Below, piece after piece: positions 1 through 9,896 of a DNA stretch of 64,000 nt. Position 1 is the stretch's first letter; every line of letters begins with the position of its first letter. This DNA is from Smallanthus sonchifolius (Eukaryota; Streptophyta; Magnoliopsida; Asterales; Asteraceae), in the NCBI GenBank assembly GCA_023525975.1, contig CM042032.1:36312001-36376000 (forward strand), given 5' to 3'. A program made the translations under genes and the position numbers. The notes below the pieces were generated by a model. That model was not told where the DNA came from. It ran no database searches and saw only the letters and a program-made list of their open reading frames with translations.

Positions 1-769
1 TATAAAGACAGATTTAGACAATAATGAAAGCGCACCAAAATGGTGGTTTTAAGGAAGAATAGTTAAAGACATAAACACATCACTTGGATTAATACGTTAA
101 ACATTAACATGCACCAAACTTCATCTTCACCCTAGCAATACAAAGCGTTTAGCCACGAATAGCCATACTAACTAGCATAACGCTGAGTTTCGTAGGCTCC
201 CCTATTGCGGAACAAGGAGGAAGAGCCCCTCCACTCACTACTCTTTACTCTAACTATGAAATACGCTCTCAAATGAGGTCTGGATGGTTGTTGTAAGGTG
301 TGGATGGGTGTGTGGAATGAAGAACTAAAGCCATCTATTTATAGGCCTCAAAATGAGAAATACACGACCGTGCTTTGGATTGAACGGGTGCAAACACCTC
401 GGGAATCAAACAGGATACAAAGTACAGTGTACCGGAGTCTGGGGAGGACAGATTGGAATTGCACGACCGTGCAAAGGGATGCACGGCCGTGCATCCCTTT
501 GTCTGCTCCCTAGGCTCGTCTTTTAGCTGCTCGTTGACTTGGTTTGGGCTGGTTTGACTTCTTGGGGGTCAGTGCTCGGGTTTAGTCCTCCAAAAGCTTG
601 ATTTCTTCATGATTTAGGGTGGTTTTTGCTCTGTTATCTTGGAACACCGAATAACCTGCAATTGAGAAATATTAACGTTTTAAGTATCAATTGCAAGGTT
701 ATTAATCAATTAGTACCATAATATGGGGATTATTAAGCATGCAAAACATGTATAATTTAGGACATATCA
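1..769 (-). mobile_element. LTR fragment, unclassified (probably Ty3/gypsy), reverse strand
   Basis: Read on the reverse strand, this piece begins TGATATGTCC at 769, which fits the TG start of an LTR, and runs off the left edge of the window. A TATAAATAG box lies at 335-343 on the reverse strand, with palindromes of the GCACG-N2-CGTGC type just upstream of it (361-501). No coding sequence is visible; a short open frame at 298-513 is not supported as a gene. The right boundary abuts copia internal sequence, so this LTR, or the element behind it, inserted into the copia element at 770. The family cannot be named from this part alone. Confidence 0.55.
361..501. repeat. GCACG/CGTGC palindrome cluster with a perfect 30-bp palindrome
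   Basis: Three related palindromic sites: ACACGACCGTGC near 361-373, GCACGACCGTGC at 461-472, and a perfect 30-bp inverted repeat at 472-501 centred on GCACGGCCGTGC. They sit immediately upstream of the reverse-strand TATA box. The position matches the palindrome arrays in the other LTRs of this window. Confidence 0.8.
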
Positions 770-3060
770 CAAATCTCCAAAAGATTCACCATTTTTTGAC
801 AGTCATGATTGCGAGTTAATTGAGGTTGTATATTTTGAGAAAAACGGACAACCCAAGACCACACTGGCTTGGGTCTCCAAAACTAATTAATTTCTTTTGA
901 CTCGTGCAGGGACATCTGAAGGAAACTACTGCTAACCGTTGATATGTTGATAGTGGATGCTCCCGGCACATGACAGGCAACATGAATCTGCTTCAAGATG
1001 TTAAACCACTCAGAGGCGGCTATGTGGCCTTTGCAAGTGAGAAGAGCGGTAGTATAACTTGTCAGGGCGTGGTTTCTAATTGATGTATTAGTTTCGACAA
1101 CGTCAACTATTGCGAGCAGCTGAAGCATAACTTGTTGAGTGTCTCTCAACTGTGCGACAAAGAGTACTCAGTTATGTTTGACAAGTCTGAATGCTTGGTT
1201 CTCAAGCCTGGTTTTGAGGTTCCGGAAGATTGGATTCTGTTGCGAGCGCCAAGAACAAACGAAACCTATCAGATCGATATGAGCGTGTCTACAACCACCT
1301 CAGTTGCTACCTGTTTACTTACAAAAGCGATAGAACTTGACTCAATCTTGTGGCATAGGAAACTCGGACACATTTCTTATCGTAAAATGAATCATCTTGT
1401 ACGAAACGGTTTGGTAACCAGGATTCCTAAGCTGAGGTTTGCCATTGCAGATGACTGTATGCCTTGTAAAAAGGGCAAACAACAATGGAAATCTCATAAT
1501 CCTAAGACCCAAAACTCCATCGATACCCCTTTGGAGCTCCTACATATGGATTTGTTCGGGCCCATAAGTATCAAGAGTATTGGAGGTAAGTTATACTGTC
1601 AGGTTGTAACTGCTACCTTCTCACGTTTTTCTTGGGTGCACTTTTTAGGTACAAAGGATGAGACTGCTGAAATTCTTCAATACCTGATCTTATGTCTGGA
1701 ATCTTTATGCAAGCTGAAGGTTAGAAGAATAAGGAGTGACAATGGCACGGAGTTCAAGAACAACATGATGGAGCTTTTCTATCTCAAGAAGGGTATACAT
1801 CATGAATTCAGTGCTCCGTACACGCCTAAGCAGAACGAAGTTGCAGAAAGGAAGAACAGAACTTTAATTGAAACTGCAAGGACGATGCTGTCAGATGCCA
1901 AACTTCCAATCTCATTCTGGGCGGAAGCAGTTAATACAACATGTCACGTTTTGAATAGAGTTCTGGTGGTGAATAGACACAACAAAACATGTTACGATAT
2001 GATCAATAATCGACCTCCTAATCTTGACTACCTAGTTCCATTCGGTAGTCCCTGTTCATTATTGTTACAATACAAGGATTGCAAGACCAAATTTAATGCA
2101 AAAGCGGTGGAAGGTATCTTCTTAGGATATGTTGCTAATTCACCATGCAAAAGGGTGTACAATATTGAAACTCGTTCAGTTGAAGAGTGGTTTGAAGTGG
2201 ATTGCAGTAAACACAACGTTCCACCATAATCAACAGGTCCAGCTTGGGGATTCGATTATGATGCTCTCTTCAAGTCTTTTAAACTTCCTGATCTATCTGC
2301 TGAAGATGCTGCCAACCTGTATAATCACTGTTGCGGTGGTGATGACTCCAATTTCTCAACAAGATCAACTGTACCCATCTCAACTCCTAGTTCTAATGTT
2401 GCATCTGCATCTGGGACTCATGAAATTACGATGAAGAGGATACAAATGTTGAAGGAAATGATACTTAAGCTGATCCTAACTCTGTGGCTAGAAATGAAGC
2501 TGCAGTTGATCCTATCAATATTGAATCTTCTTCTGGTACACATGATATGGGGGAGTTAAGCAAAAACCTTGATTCAGATATCCAAGAACCTCATGTAACA
2601 GAGACGAGAGTGCATAAGAATCATCCAATAGACAACATCATTGGTGATCCTGATGCCGGTGTTCAAACTCATCACAGAACCACTACCGAGAACACCAGTT
2701 TTTATACTGAGATACTTGACACGGATATCATGGAAACATGCTTGCATGCTGCATTCGTATCACAATTAGAGCCAAAGAATGTGAAGGAGGCTCTCGCTGA
2801 CAACTGCTGGATAGAGGCTGTGCAAGATGAGTTGTCTCAGTTCCAAAAGTTGCATGTGTGGGATCTAGTTGACCTGCCAAAAGGTGTACATCTAATAGGC
2901 ATCAGATGGGTGTTCAAGTGTAAAGCAGATGATCGACACGTTGTGGTGAAAAATAAGGCAAGATTGGTTGTTCAAGGATTTTATCAGCAAGAGAGCGTGG
3001 ATTACACTAAGGTGTATGCCCTAGTTGCTAGACTTGAAGCCATCCGACTGCTTCTGGCAG
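770..3060 (+). pseudogene. pol: copia pol remnant: protease, integrase, start of RT
   Basis: The aspartic protease motif YVDSGCSRHMTGN is read from 943, with an in-frame TGA just before it (940-942) and another at 1081-1083. From 1084 to 2229 the frame is open. It holds the GAG-pre-integrase HHCC finger (LWHRKLGH..., then CMPCKKGK) and the integrase core with all three acidic residues in context: HMDLFG, RSDNGTEF and NEVAERKNR. After a stop at 2227-2229 the same frame continues into the integrase-RT linker (AWGFDYDALFKSF), then a frameshift near 2430 leads to a frame open to 3131. That frame holds the RT beginning (WVFKCKADD, ARLVVQGFYQQE, VARLEAIRLLLA), after which RT is deleted. The integrase is notably complete, but the pol chain cannot be made in one piece. 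Confidence 0.85.
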
Positions 3061-3106
3061 TGGAGGTCAACATGGAAAGTCAGATGCTGAGGTACTTGAA
3101 GAATAA

Positions 3107-4096
3107 CCTAATGATGTTATTCTACTCTTAGAGCCGGAGTATTCCAAAGCAGAACATATCGATGCTCTCAACAACTTAGAAGAAGGAGAGATCGAGTCTG
3201 ATGAAGAGTGGGATGATGATGATGAGGATGTGATGGTGGATTTTTCGAAGGGTGATGGTGAAGGGGTTTATGAGCTTGAGTATGGAGAGATTTTTGAGGC
3301 TCCAACCTTTGAAGTTGTTTTTACAACAGGTTCAGTCGAGCCTGAGAATGTTGCTGAGGTTAGTGGAGCAGCAACCTTGACTGAGGCCTTCCCTACTGAT
3401 CCCCAACCTGCTGACACTGATGCCTGGATGAACAAGTATCCTCAGGGATGGTTCAAAAAGAGTCAGTCTCCTGCTCGGCAAAAGTCTTCAATCATAGACA
3501 AGCATGGAGCAACAGGGATGATTCTATCTGTCCGCTTCGATGATGACAAGAAGTTGTTTGCCATCAAACGAGCTGGTGGGGTTCAGTATCGGAAACCAAG
3601 TAGAGAGGCATTCAGATCTTTGTCCAAATAGGACTTGGTGAACCTGGTAAATCATGAGCTACTTGGTGACTCAAGTCACGCGGTAGCAAAGGTTTTATGG
3701 GGAACGCTGCAACTGGAAGGTAGATTAGGGAACTTTGAGGTGTTCAAGCCTCAGATGCCCAAGAGAGTCCAGGACAAGACAGTCAGAGATCCCGTGACAA
3801 ACAAAAGCCTAAGGAAGTTGGTCTACAAGCCAGTGCTATGTGAGACTAGGATTCCCCTGAGCAAGTTATCTCAGGATATCCTTGGAAACATGTGGTACTG
3901 GTACATGGATCCAAAGACGGGTGAGGCGCTGATGATGGACAAGACAAGGTCTAAAGGTGAACATGTAGAACCAAGGGAACTGATCAGGGTCTTTGATGAG
4001 ATATGTTTCATCATTTTCTCTGTGAAGGATCTGGAGGTTCTGCATGATAAATACTGCATCTACACAGACAAATGGGTGAAACTCCTTGCATCATGA
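3107..4096 (+). pseudogene. copia additional ORF (aORF), C-terminal part, one in-frame stop
   Basis: One reading frame of about 330 codons runs through this stretch and is broken only by a TAG at 3629-3631. It begins at the deletion joint without its own start codon. First comes an acidic segment (EEGEIESDEEW, then a D-run), then a region with YPQGWFKKSQSP and LFAIKRAGG, then a C-terminal domain with KLVYKPVLC, MWYWYMDPKTGEA, ELIRVFD and LEVLHDKYCIYTDKW. The same order and motifs occur in the reverse-strand aORF at 14788-16550 (KKIYKPVKC, LKWWYVDGVTREA, EILRIYD, LVILHKNNILY), so the gene is a recurring part of these copia elements. Its function is unknown. An env-like role has been suggested for ORFs in this position in Sireviruses, but I see no signal peptide or membrane span here. 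Confidence 0.7.
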
Positions 4097-4199
4097 TACG
4101 ACAAGTTAGTCAAGTTTTGCTTTGACTACAAGATGAAGATGGGGAGCTAAGTTAGAGCTATAGAAGATTTAAGATCGAAGACTATCCAGAGCTATTATC

Positions 4200-4208
4200 A
4201 AGGGGGAG
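4200..4208 (+). promoter_or_regulatory. polypurine tract
   Basis: AAGGGGGAG lies two bases before the TGTTGG start of the 3' LTR. This is the usual plus-strand priming site of copia elements. Confidence 0.85.
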
Positions 4209-4210
4209 TT

Positions 4211-4731
4211 TGTTGGAGCATGTATGTGTGACAAACACTCTGGATATTGTCTCTGCTTTTGTAAATGTTCTTTGTACTTGTATTTTGTATTTCAGTCTTT
4301 GTATGTAATGATTATCGAGTTGTAATCACGTCTGTATGTAGTGGGTCTTTTAGTTGTTTTACGTTTTATTAGCTAAGTGTTGTGCGCACTTAGCTAACTG
4401 CGCAGGAGTTATAACCTGCATACTTAGCAAGTACGCATAAACAGGCCTTGCGTACTTGCTAAGTATGAAAGAAGGATTTCCTGCGTACTTGATATGTACG
4501 CAGGTCACAAGTCTGTTTGTATATATAGTCGTGTGTAGAAGTTAACAAGTACGCTCTCATTGTAACTCCTGTAATCGACTGATATTGATAATAGACAAAG
4601 TTTTTAGTGACTTGTGTTTGTTGTCGGTTTACTTGTTGTGTTTGATTCTCCAACTAGTCACGGGCATTCCGCACCCTGTTCGACTAACCACACACTCGCA
4701 CGAGACGATCTGAGACACCCGGGGACCTACA
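4211..4731 (+). mobile_element. copia 3' LTR
   Basis: The LTR starts TGTTGGAGCATG and ends GGGGACCTACA, so it has TG...CA ends and is about 521 bp long. A TATATATAG box lies near 4518. Upstream of it is a cluster of TGCGTACTT-type palindromes (4383-4502). The last 60 bp align with the LTR end at 13380-13440 on the reverse strand, which shows that the two copia elements are related. No primer-binding site follows, as expected for a 3' LTR. Confidence 0.85.
4383..4502. repeat. palindrome array, TGCGTACTT-N3-AAGTACGCA type
   Basis: Four units start at 4383, 4417, 4449 and 4482, with spacings of 34, 32 and 33 bp. Each is an inverted repeat of about 21 bp. The array ends about 15 bp before the TATA box of this copia LTR. 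Confidence 0.8.
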
Positions 4732-5145
4732 ATATTAACACCCAAAACTTCAATAAATTATGTTCAAGAACGATCATCAAAACCCTAGTCTCCATCGGTC
4801 CTCAAAAAGCTTAAATTCATAGATGATTGTGGACAAGATGCTCACCAAATGATGTTAGAGTGTATCTGAAACTAGAAACGAGATGAAAAGAGGTTGATTC
4901 CACACAAGATTTAAGGAAAAATGCGAAATAGCTTAGTCTCAGGAGTGTATAAACAAGGACAAGTGTTTGAAATGAAATAAATCAGTTAACACCCATTTAT
5001 ATAGCCGCTGAAACTAACCCTTGCGAACTTAGCTAAGTTCGCCGGAATTACTTCTTGCGTACTAGTAAGTACGCATGACCAATCTTGCGTATAAAGCTAA
5101 GTACGCATAAATCCCTTCTTGCGTACTTAGCTAAGTACGTAGAAG
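4732..5145 (-). promoter_or_regulatory. reverse-strand promoter/leader block with palindromes, probably an LTR remnant
   Basis: On the reverse strand four palindromes of the TGCG(T/A)ACTT type (plus-strand starts 5022, 5056, 5086, 5120) stand upstream of a GGCTATATAAATGG box at about 4993-5006. A pyrimidine-rich leader-like stretch follows down to 4732. This is the arrangement seen in the LTRs of the window, but no matching LTR end or coding region could be assigned. It may be a remnant of a further copia LTR. Confidence 0.45.
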
Positions 5146-6664
5146 ACTTAGCCAAACACCAAATTTCAACTCAATTTATGAAGATTTCAATTTCAAGGCC
5201 ATTTTGGGTAGGAAGGTTCAATCCCAAGCTATACAAGGATGTTCCATGGAAGTTAAAATTAAAATCTTTTTGGTCTTTTCTAAAAAATAAGGTAAAACTG
5301 TACTTAAAATCTTTTTGTGTTTTTTATTTTAAGAAAAGCAAACTGAAAATCTTTTTGTTCTTTTCTGAATAAGATAAATTTATTTACAAGATAGATTAGA
5401 ATGTACAGGAAAGTATTTACAGGGAAATATATACATAGAAATATTTACAGAAAAAATATTTTTTTTGTTCAAGGTCATGAGATAGAAGATCATATCAGTT
5501 TATCTAATGCATCAAACTGACGTATTGGAAATAAAAGACCTATCAAATCTTATTGATAAAACTATACAAAAATCTTTTTTGGGTTTTATCTGTACAAAAT
5601 GAGATGACATATTAAGACAAATATGGAATGTAATGATACAAGATAAACTTGAAAGAAAATGGGATCAGGTCATGACATACTACTTACTCAATCACCGAAT
5701 TTGCAATACCCTACATGTCAATTTAATCTATCAATATTATAAGATTTGAAACTACAAGCATTTTTGTTCCATGTTCTTGTGAGTTAAGGTACCAATTAGT
5801 ATGAAATACAACGTGTACCCCACAATTATGTCAACATAAATTAATTGCAATTATCTCAAAACATATAAGATTTTTCCAAGGATTATCCTAATTTACAAAA
5901 TGAAGAGACATCGTTTAGCACAGGAACAATCAAGCAGAATCTATAAGGATTATCAAGAATCAAAAGATTCAGAATCAAATTGATTCATTTGTCTTGGTTT
6001 AGGAAGTATATCATGTTGATTCAGGTTAATAGGTATGGAATCTGATGATTCAGGTAAGGGGATCCAACTGTTATCTGGATGTATAGTCAATGGAATCAGA
6101 TGCGATCCAAGGGGTAGCATATGTTTTGATGGATGTTGTGAAAAACATATCTTAGTTCAACTTCAAATTGCATGCTTTACGGGACATATGCACTGAAGAG
6201 AACCGAATGAATTATGCTAAAGACATCACCCGAAACTGGTCTCATAGGATAATACTAGCCAAAGTCATTATGTTTTCACACTACTAATGGTCCAAGACCG
6301 CTTCTAGCCTACTGACAATTCAAATTACAAGCATATATTCAAATAAAAGATAGATTACACAATTTTCAAACTTAAGTAGTCATGATGCAATCATTTCCCA
6401 TTTGTGCAGTCTATGAAGTTTAGATCAAAACATATAGTATAAGTTAGTTTATTTACATAACTACTAATAGGTCAAAATAAAGTCATGTGTGATTGAGCAT
6501 TTACTAATGTACTATCATTTCTCCTATACCCCAAATGACCTTGGTTTTTCAAAAAAAAATTTAATTTGTTTGGATTTTTGTAATTTTTCAAAGAAACAAA
6601 ACTTTACAAAAATAAGAGTTAAGAAATAAAAACTTCCATGAACCATAGTTTTTGAAAAATATTT
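5146..6664. other. non-coding AT-rich stretch
   Basis: There is no open frame of note on either strand and no LTR end or polypurine tract that I can recognise. It follows the RNase H end of the reverse-strand copia element, so it is probably its 3' untranslated region plus older flanking DNA. The 3' LTR of that element is not visible. Confidence 0.5.
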
Positions 6665-8245
6665 TCACTCGGGATTGAACATTCCTATCATATTGACAAG
6701 ATGTTCAAAGTGAGTATGATCAAATGCTTTAGTGAACAGGTCAGAAAAGTTGGCATCCGTGTGAACCTTTACAAGTTCAATCAATCGCTTTTCAGCACAT
6801 TCATGGATGAAATGGTGACGAATTTCAATATGTTTAGTTTTGGAATGTTTCGCCGGGTTATTTGTGATGGGCATGGTGGCATTGTTGTCAATGAACATTG
6901 GAGTTCCAGTGTAATTCAAGTCGTAGTCTCTCAGTTGTTGCTGGATCCACAAGATCTGAGAACAGCAGCTTGTAGCAGCAATGTATTCAGCTTCACATGT
7001 TGAAATAGAAATCGTTGGCTGCTTCTTGCACTTCCAGGAGACTAGCCTGTCTCCCAAGAACTGACATCCACCTGAGGTCGAATTTCTATCAAGGTTACAA
7101 CTGCCATAATCTGAATCTGTGTAGGCTTTGAAATCAAACGACTGCTGTTTGGAATACCAAAGACCTAACTGGGCTTCCCTTTCAGGTATATGAATATACT
7201 CTTTACAGCTATCAAGTGTGATTCCTTGGGTTCTGATTGAAACCTTGAGCACAAGCAAACAACAAACATAATAGCAAGTCTTAAAGCTGTAAGATACATA
7301 AGAGAACCAATCATCCCACGGTACAATTTGTAATCTACATCCTTGCCGCCTTTGTCTAGATGAAGTTTGAGATTGACTGGGATCGGTGTGTCGTAAGTAG
7401 AACAGTCATTCATTTTGAATTTCTCTAAAATGTCATGTACATACTTAGTTTGTTGACGATAAATGCCATCTTCTCTTTGCTTGACTTGCAGTCCCAGAAA
7501 AAATGACAATTCGCCCATGTTACTCATCTCAAACTTTGACTTCACCACCACATCAAAATCTCTGCACATATCTTCATTTATAGACCCAAATAAAATGTCA
7601 TCCACGTACACCTGTACTAGCAGAATATCTGCCCCTGCTTTCTTGATGAATAGAGTCGAGTCTATTTGCCCACGATCGAAACTATTAACCAACAGATGTT
7701 TAGATAACATTTCATACCAAGCATGTGGTGCTTGATGAAGACCATAGAGTGCCTTATCCAGCTTATACACTCTATTTGGGTAGTGCGGGTCTTCAAATAC
7801 GCGTGGTTGAGAAACGTAAACCTCCTTGATTACTTATCCATAGAGTGCCTTATCCATACAGGAAAGCACTTTTCACATCAAGTTGAAAGACTTTGAAACT
7901 AACAAATGAAGCATAAGCTAGGAACAATCTGATGGCTTCAAGTCTAGCAACTGGGGCATACACCTCTGTGTAGTCTAAGCCATCTTGCTGATAAAACCCT
8001 TGAACAACTAGTCGTGCCTTGTTCCTCACTACAACATGCCGATCGTCCGTCTTGTATTTGAACACCCATTTGGTACCTATAGGATATACACCCTTTGACA
8101 AATCAACCAGATCCCACACATGCAACTTGCTGAACTGAAACAACTCTTCTTGCATTGCCTTTATCCAGCAATTGTCTGCAAGAGCCTCTTTCAGATTCTT
8201 TGGCTCAATTTGGGATATAAAACCAGCATGCAAGCATGTTTCCAT
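6665..8245 (-). pseudogene. pol: copia reverse transcriptase and RNase H remnant
   Basis: The segment at 7850-8245 begins RT (ALADNCWIKAMQEEL, WVFKYKTDD, VARLEAIRLFLAYA, LDVKSAFLYG). A short duplicated or rearranged piece at 7771-7850 (the words TCCATAGAGTGCCTTATCCA recur) breaks the frame. The segment at 7165-7770 carries KALYGLHQAPHAWY, the catalytic VYVDDILFGS and the MGELSFFLGLQV motif. A further frameshift near 7200 leads to RNase H (6665-7258) with TDSDYGSCNLDR, CEAEYIAATS and HIEIRHHFI. The domains are nearly complete, but at least two frame breaks prevent a single product. A linker to integrase at 8246-8777 aligns with the one in the element at 770-4731. Confidence 0.85.
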
Positions 8246-8777
8246 GATTCCTATGTCAAATATCTCAGCATATAGACTAGTATTCTCTGTGATGGTTCTG
8301 TGACGAGTCTAAATGCCTGCATCAGGATCACCAATTAAGTTGTCAATTGGATGATTCTGACGCACTCTCGTCTCTGGCACGGTAGGTTTATGGATATCTG
8401 TATCGAGATTTGTACTCACCTCCCCCATATCATGTGTACCAGAAGAAGAGTCAACATTGATAAGGTCAACGTGCTCAGCCTCTTCTTGGACATCTTCATC
8501 TTCTTCAGAATCACTTTCATGAGTGCCCGATGCAGATGAGGCATTTGGGCCAGGGGTACGAATCAGTACAGTGGACCTTGTACAGAAAATGGAGTCATCG
8601 CCACCGCTACAGTACTGATATAGCTTGGCGGCATCATCAGCAAATAGACCAGGAGGAAGATTGAAAGACTTGAAAAGAGCATCATAATCAAAACCCCAAG
8701 CTGGACTCGTTGGTTCTTGTGGAATGCTGTGCTTTCTGCATTCTACTTCAAACCACTCCTCAACTTAACGAGTCTCC

Positions 8778-9760
8778 TTATTGTACACTCGTTTGAAGTT
8801 TGAGTTCGCAACATATCCTAAGAAGATGCCTTCCACCGCCTTTGCATGAAACTTGGATTTTCGATCCTTGGATTGTAACAACAAAGGGACTACTAAATGG
8901 AATTATGTAGTCTATGTTTGGAGGTTGATTGTTGATAAATGGAATTATGTAGTCTACTAAATGGTGTGTACGGCACACTGAACTCATGACGAATACCATT
9001 CTTCAAACAGAATAGCTCCATCATGTTGTTCTTGAATTTTGTGTCGTTGTCACTCCTGATTCTTCTAACCTTCAACTTGCATAATGTTTACAACCAGATA
9101 GTATGACTTACCTCCATTACTCCTGATACTTATGGGCCTGAACAAATCCATGTGCAAGAGCTCCAAAGGGGTATCAATAGAGTTTTGAGTCTTAGGCTTG
9201 TGATATTTTCGGTGCTGTTTACCCTTTTTACAAGGCAAACAGTCATCTGCCACCGAAAACCTCATCTTAAGAACACCGGTTACTAAGCCGTGTCGGACAA
9301 GATAATTCATTTTTCTGTAAGAAATGTGTCTGAGTTTCTTATGCCACAAGATTGAGTCAGTCTCTGTCGCTTTGGTAAGTAAAACAAGTAGCAACTGATG
9401 TCGTGGTTTTTGCCACACTCACATCAATCTGATATGTTTCGTTTGTTCTTGGTGCTCTCATCATAATCTATTCCTCAGGAACCACAAAGCCAGGCTTGAG
9501 AGCTAGGCATTCTGACTTGTCAAACATCACCGAGTACTCCTTGTCACACATCTGAGAGACACTCAACAGGTTGTGCTTTAGCTGCTCACGGTAGTTGACC
9601 TTGTCAAAGCTGATACATCCATTAGATACCATGCCTTGACCTGTGATGTTTCCACCCTCTCTCCTGCAAAGGCTACATACCCGCCTGTAAATGGTGTAAC
9701 ATCTTGAAGCAGAGCCATGTTGCTTGTTATGTGCTGGGAGCATCCACTATCTACATACCA
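8778..9760 (-). pseudogene. pol: copia protease and integrase with core deletions
   Basis: On the reverse strand the protease motif NRWYVDSGCSQH is read just above 9743, followed by the GAG-pre-integrase region (HNLLSVSQMCDKEYS) and a finger with LWHKKLRHIS and CLPCKKGK (9065-9418). The core begins PLELLHMDLF, but after SYYLVV about 110 bases are missing compared with 1590-1720 of the plus-strand relative. RSDNDTKF follows, and a second deletion after HEFSVPYTP removes the segment that holds the catalytic glutamate. A repeated word TGGAATTATGTAGTCT at 8899 and 8939 marks that joint. Integrase activity is therefore excluded for this copy. Confidence 0.8.
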
Positions 9761-9896
9761 GCGGTTCGTGATAGCCCCCCTTGGATGTCCCTACATGAGT
9801 TAAATGAATTAGTTAGATTTGGAGACCCAGGCCATGGTGGTCTTAGGTCGTCCGTTTTTCTCAAAATAAACTACTTCAATTAACTCACAATCATGA

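Larger units (their letters stand above)
770..4731 (+). mobile_element. 5'-truncated Ty1/copia Sirevirus-like retrotransposon
   Basis: Order is protease remnant, GAG-pre-integrase, integrase, start of reverse transcriptase, additional ORF, polypurine tract and 3' LTR, which is the copia order with an extra ORF behind pol. The 5' LTR and gag are missing because another LTR interrupts the element at 769/770. Most of RT and all of RNase H were lost by an internal deletion joining the RT start (about 3060) to the additional ORF (from about 3107). The closest relative in the window is the reverse-strand copia at 6665-13903, whose protease and integrase regions align closely. Confidence 0.85.

Noticed and set aside
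298..513. Short plus-strand open frame near the left edge
   Set aside because: It starts at GTG, runs over the palindrome cluster and TATA region of a reverse-strand LTR, and has no recognisable domain.
3107..4096. Calling the aORF an envelope gene
   Set aside because: Position fits env-like ORFs of Sireviruses, but no signal peptide, membrane span or fusion-type segment is visible.
5085..5372. Lys/Phe-rich plus-strand frame
   Set aside because: It begins inside a palindrome of a promoter-like block and continues into AT-rich sequence; composition alone explains it.
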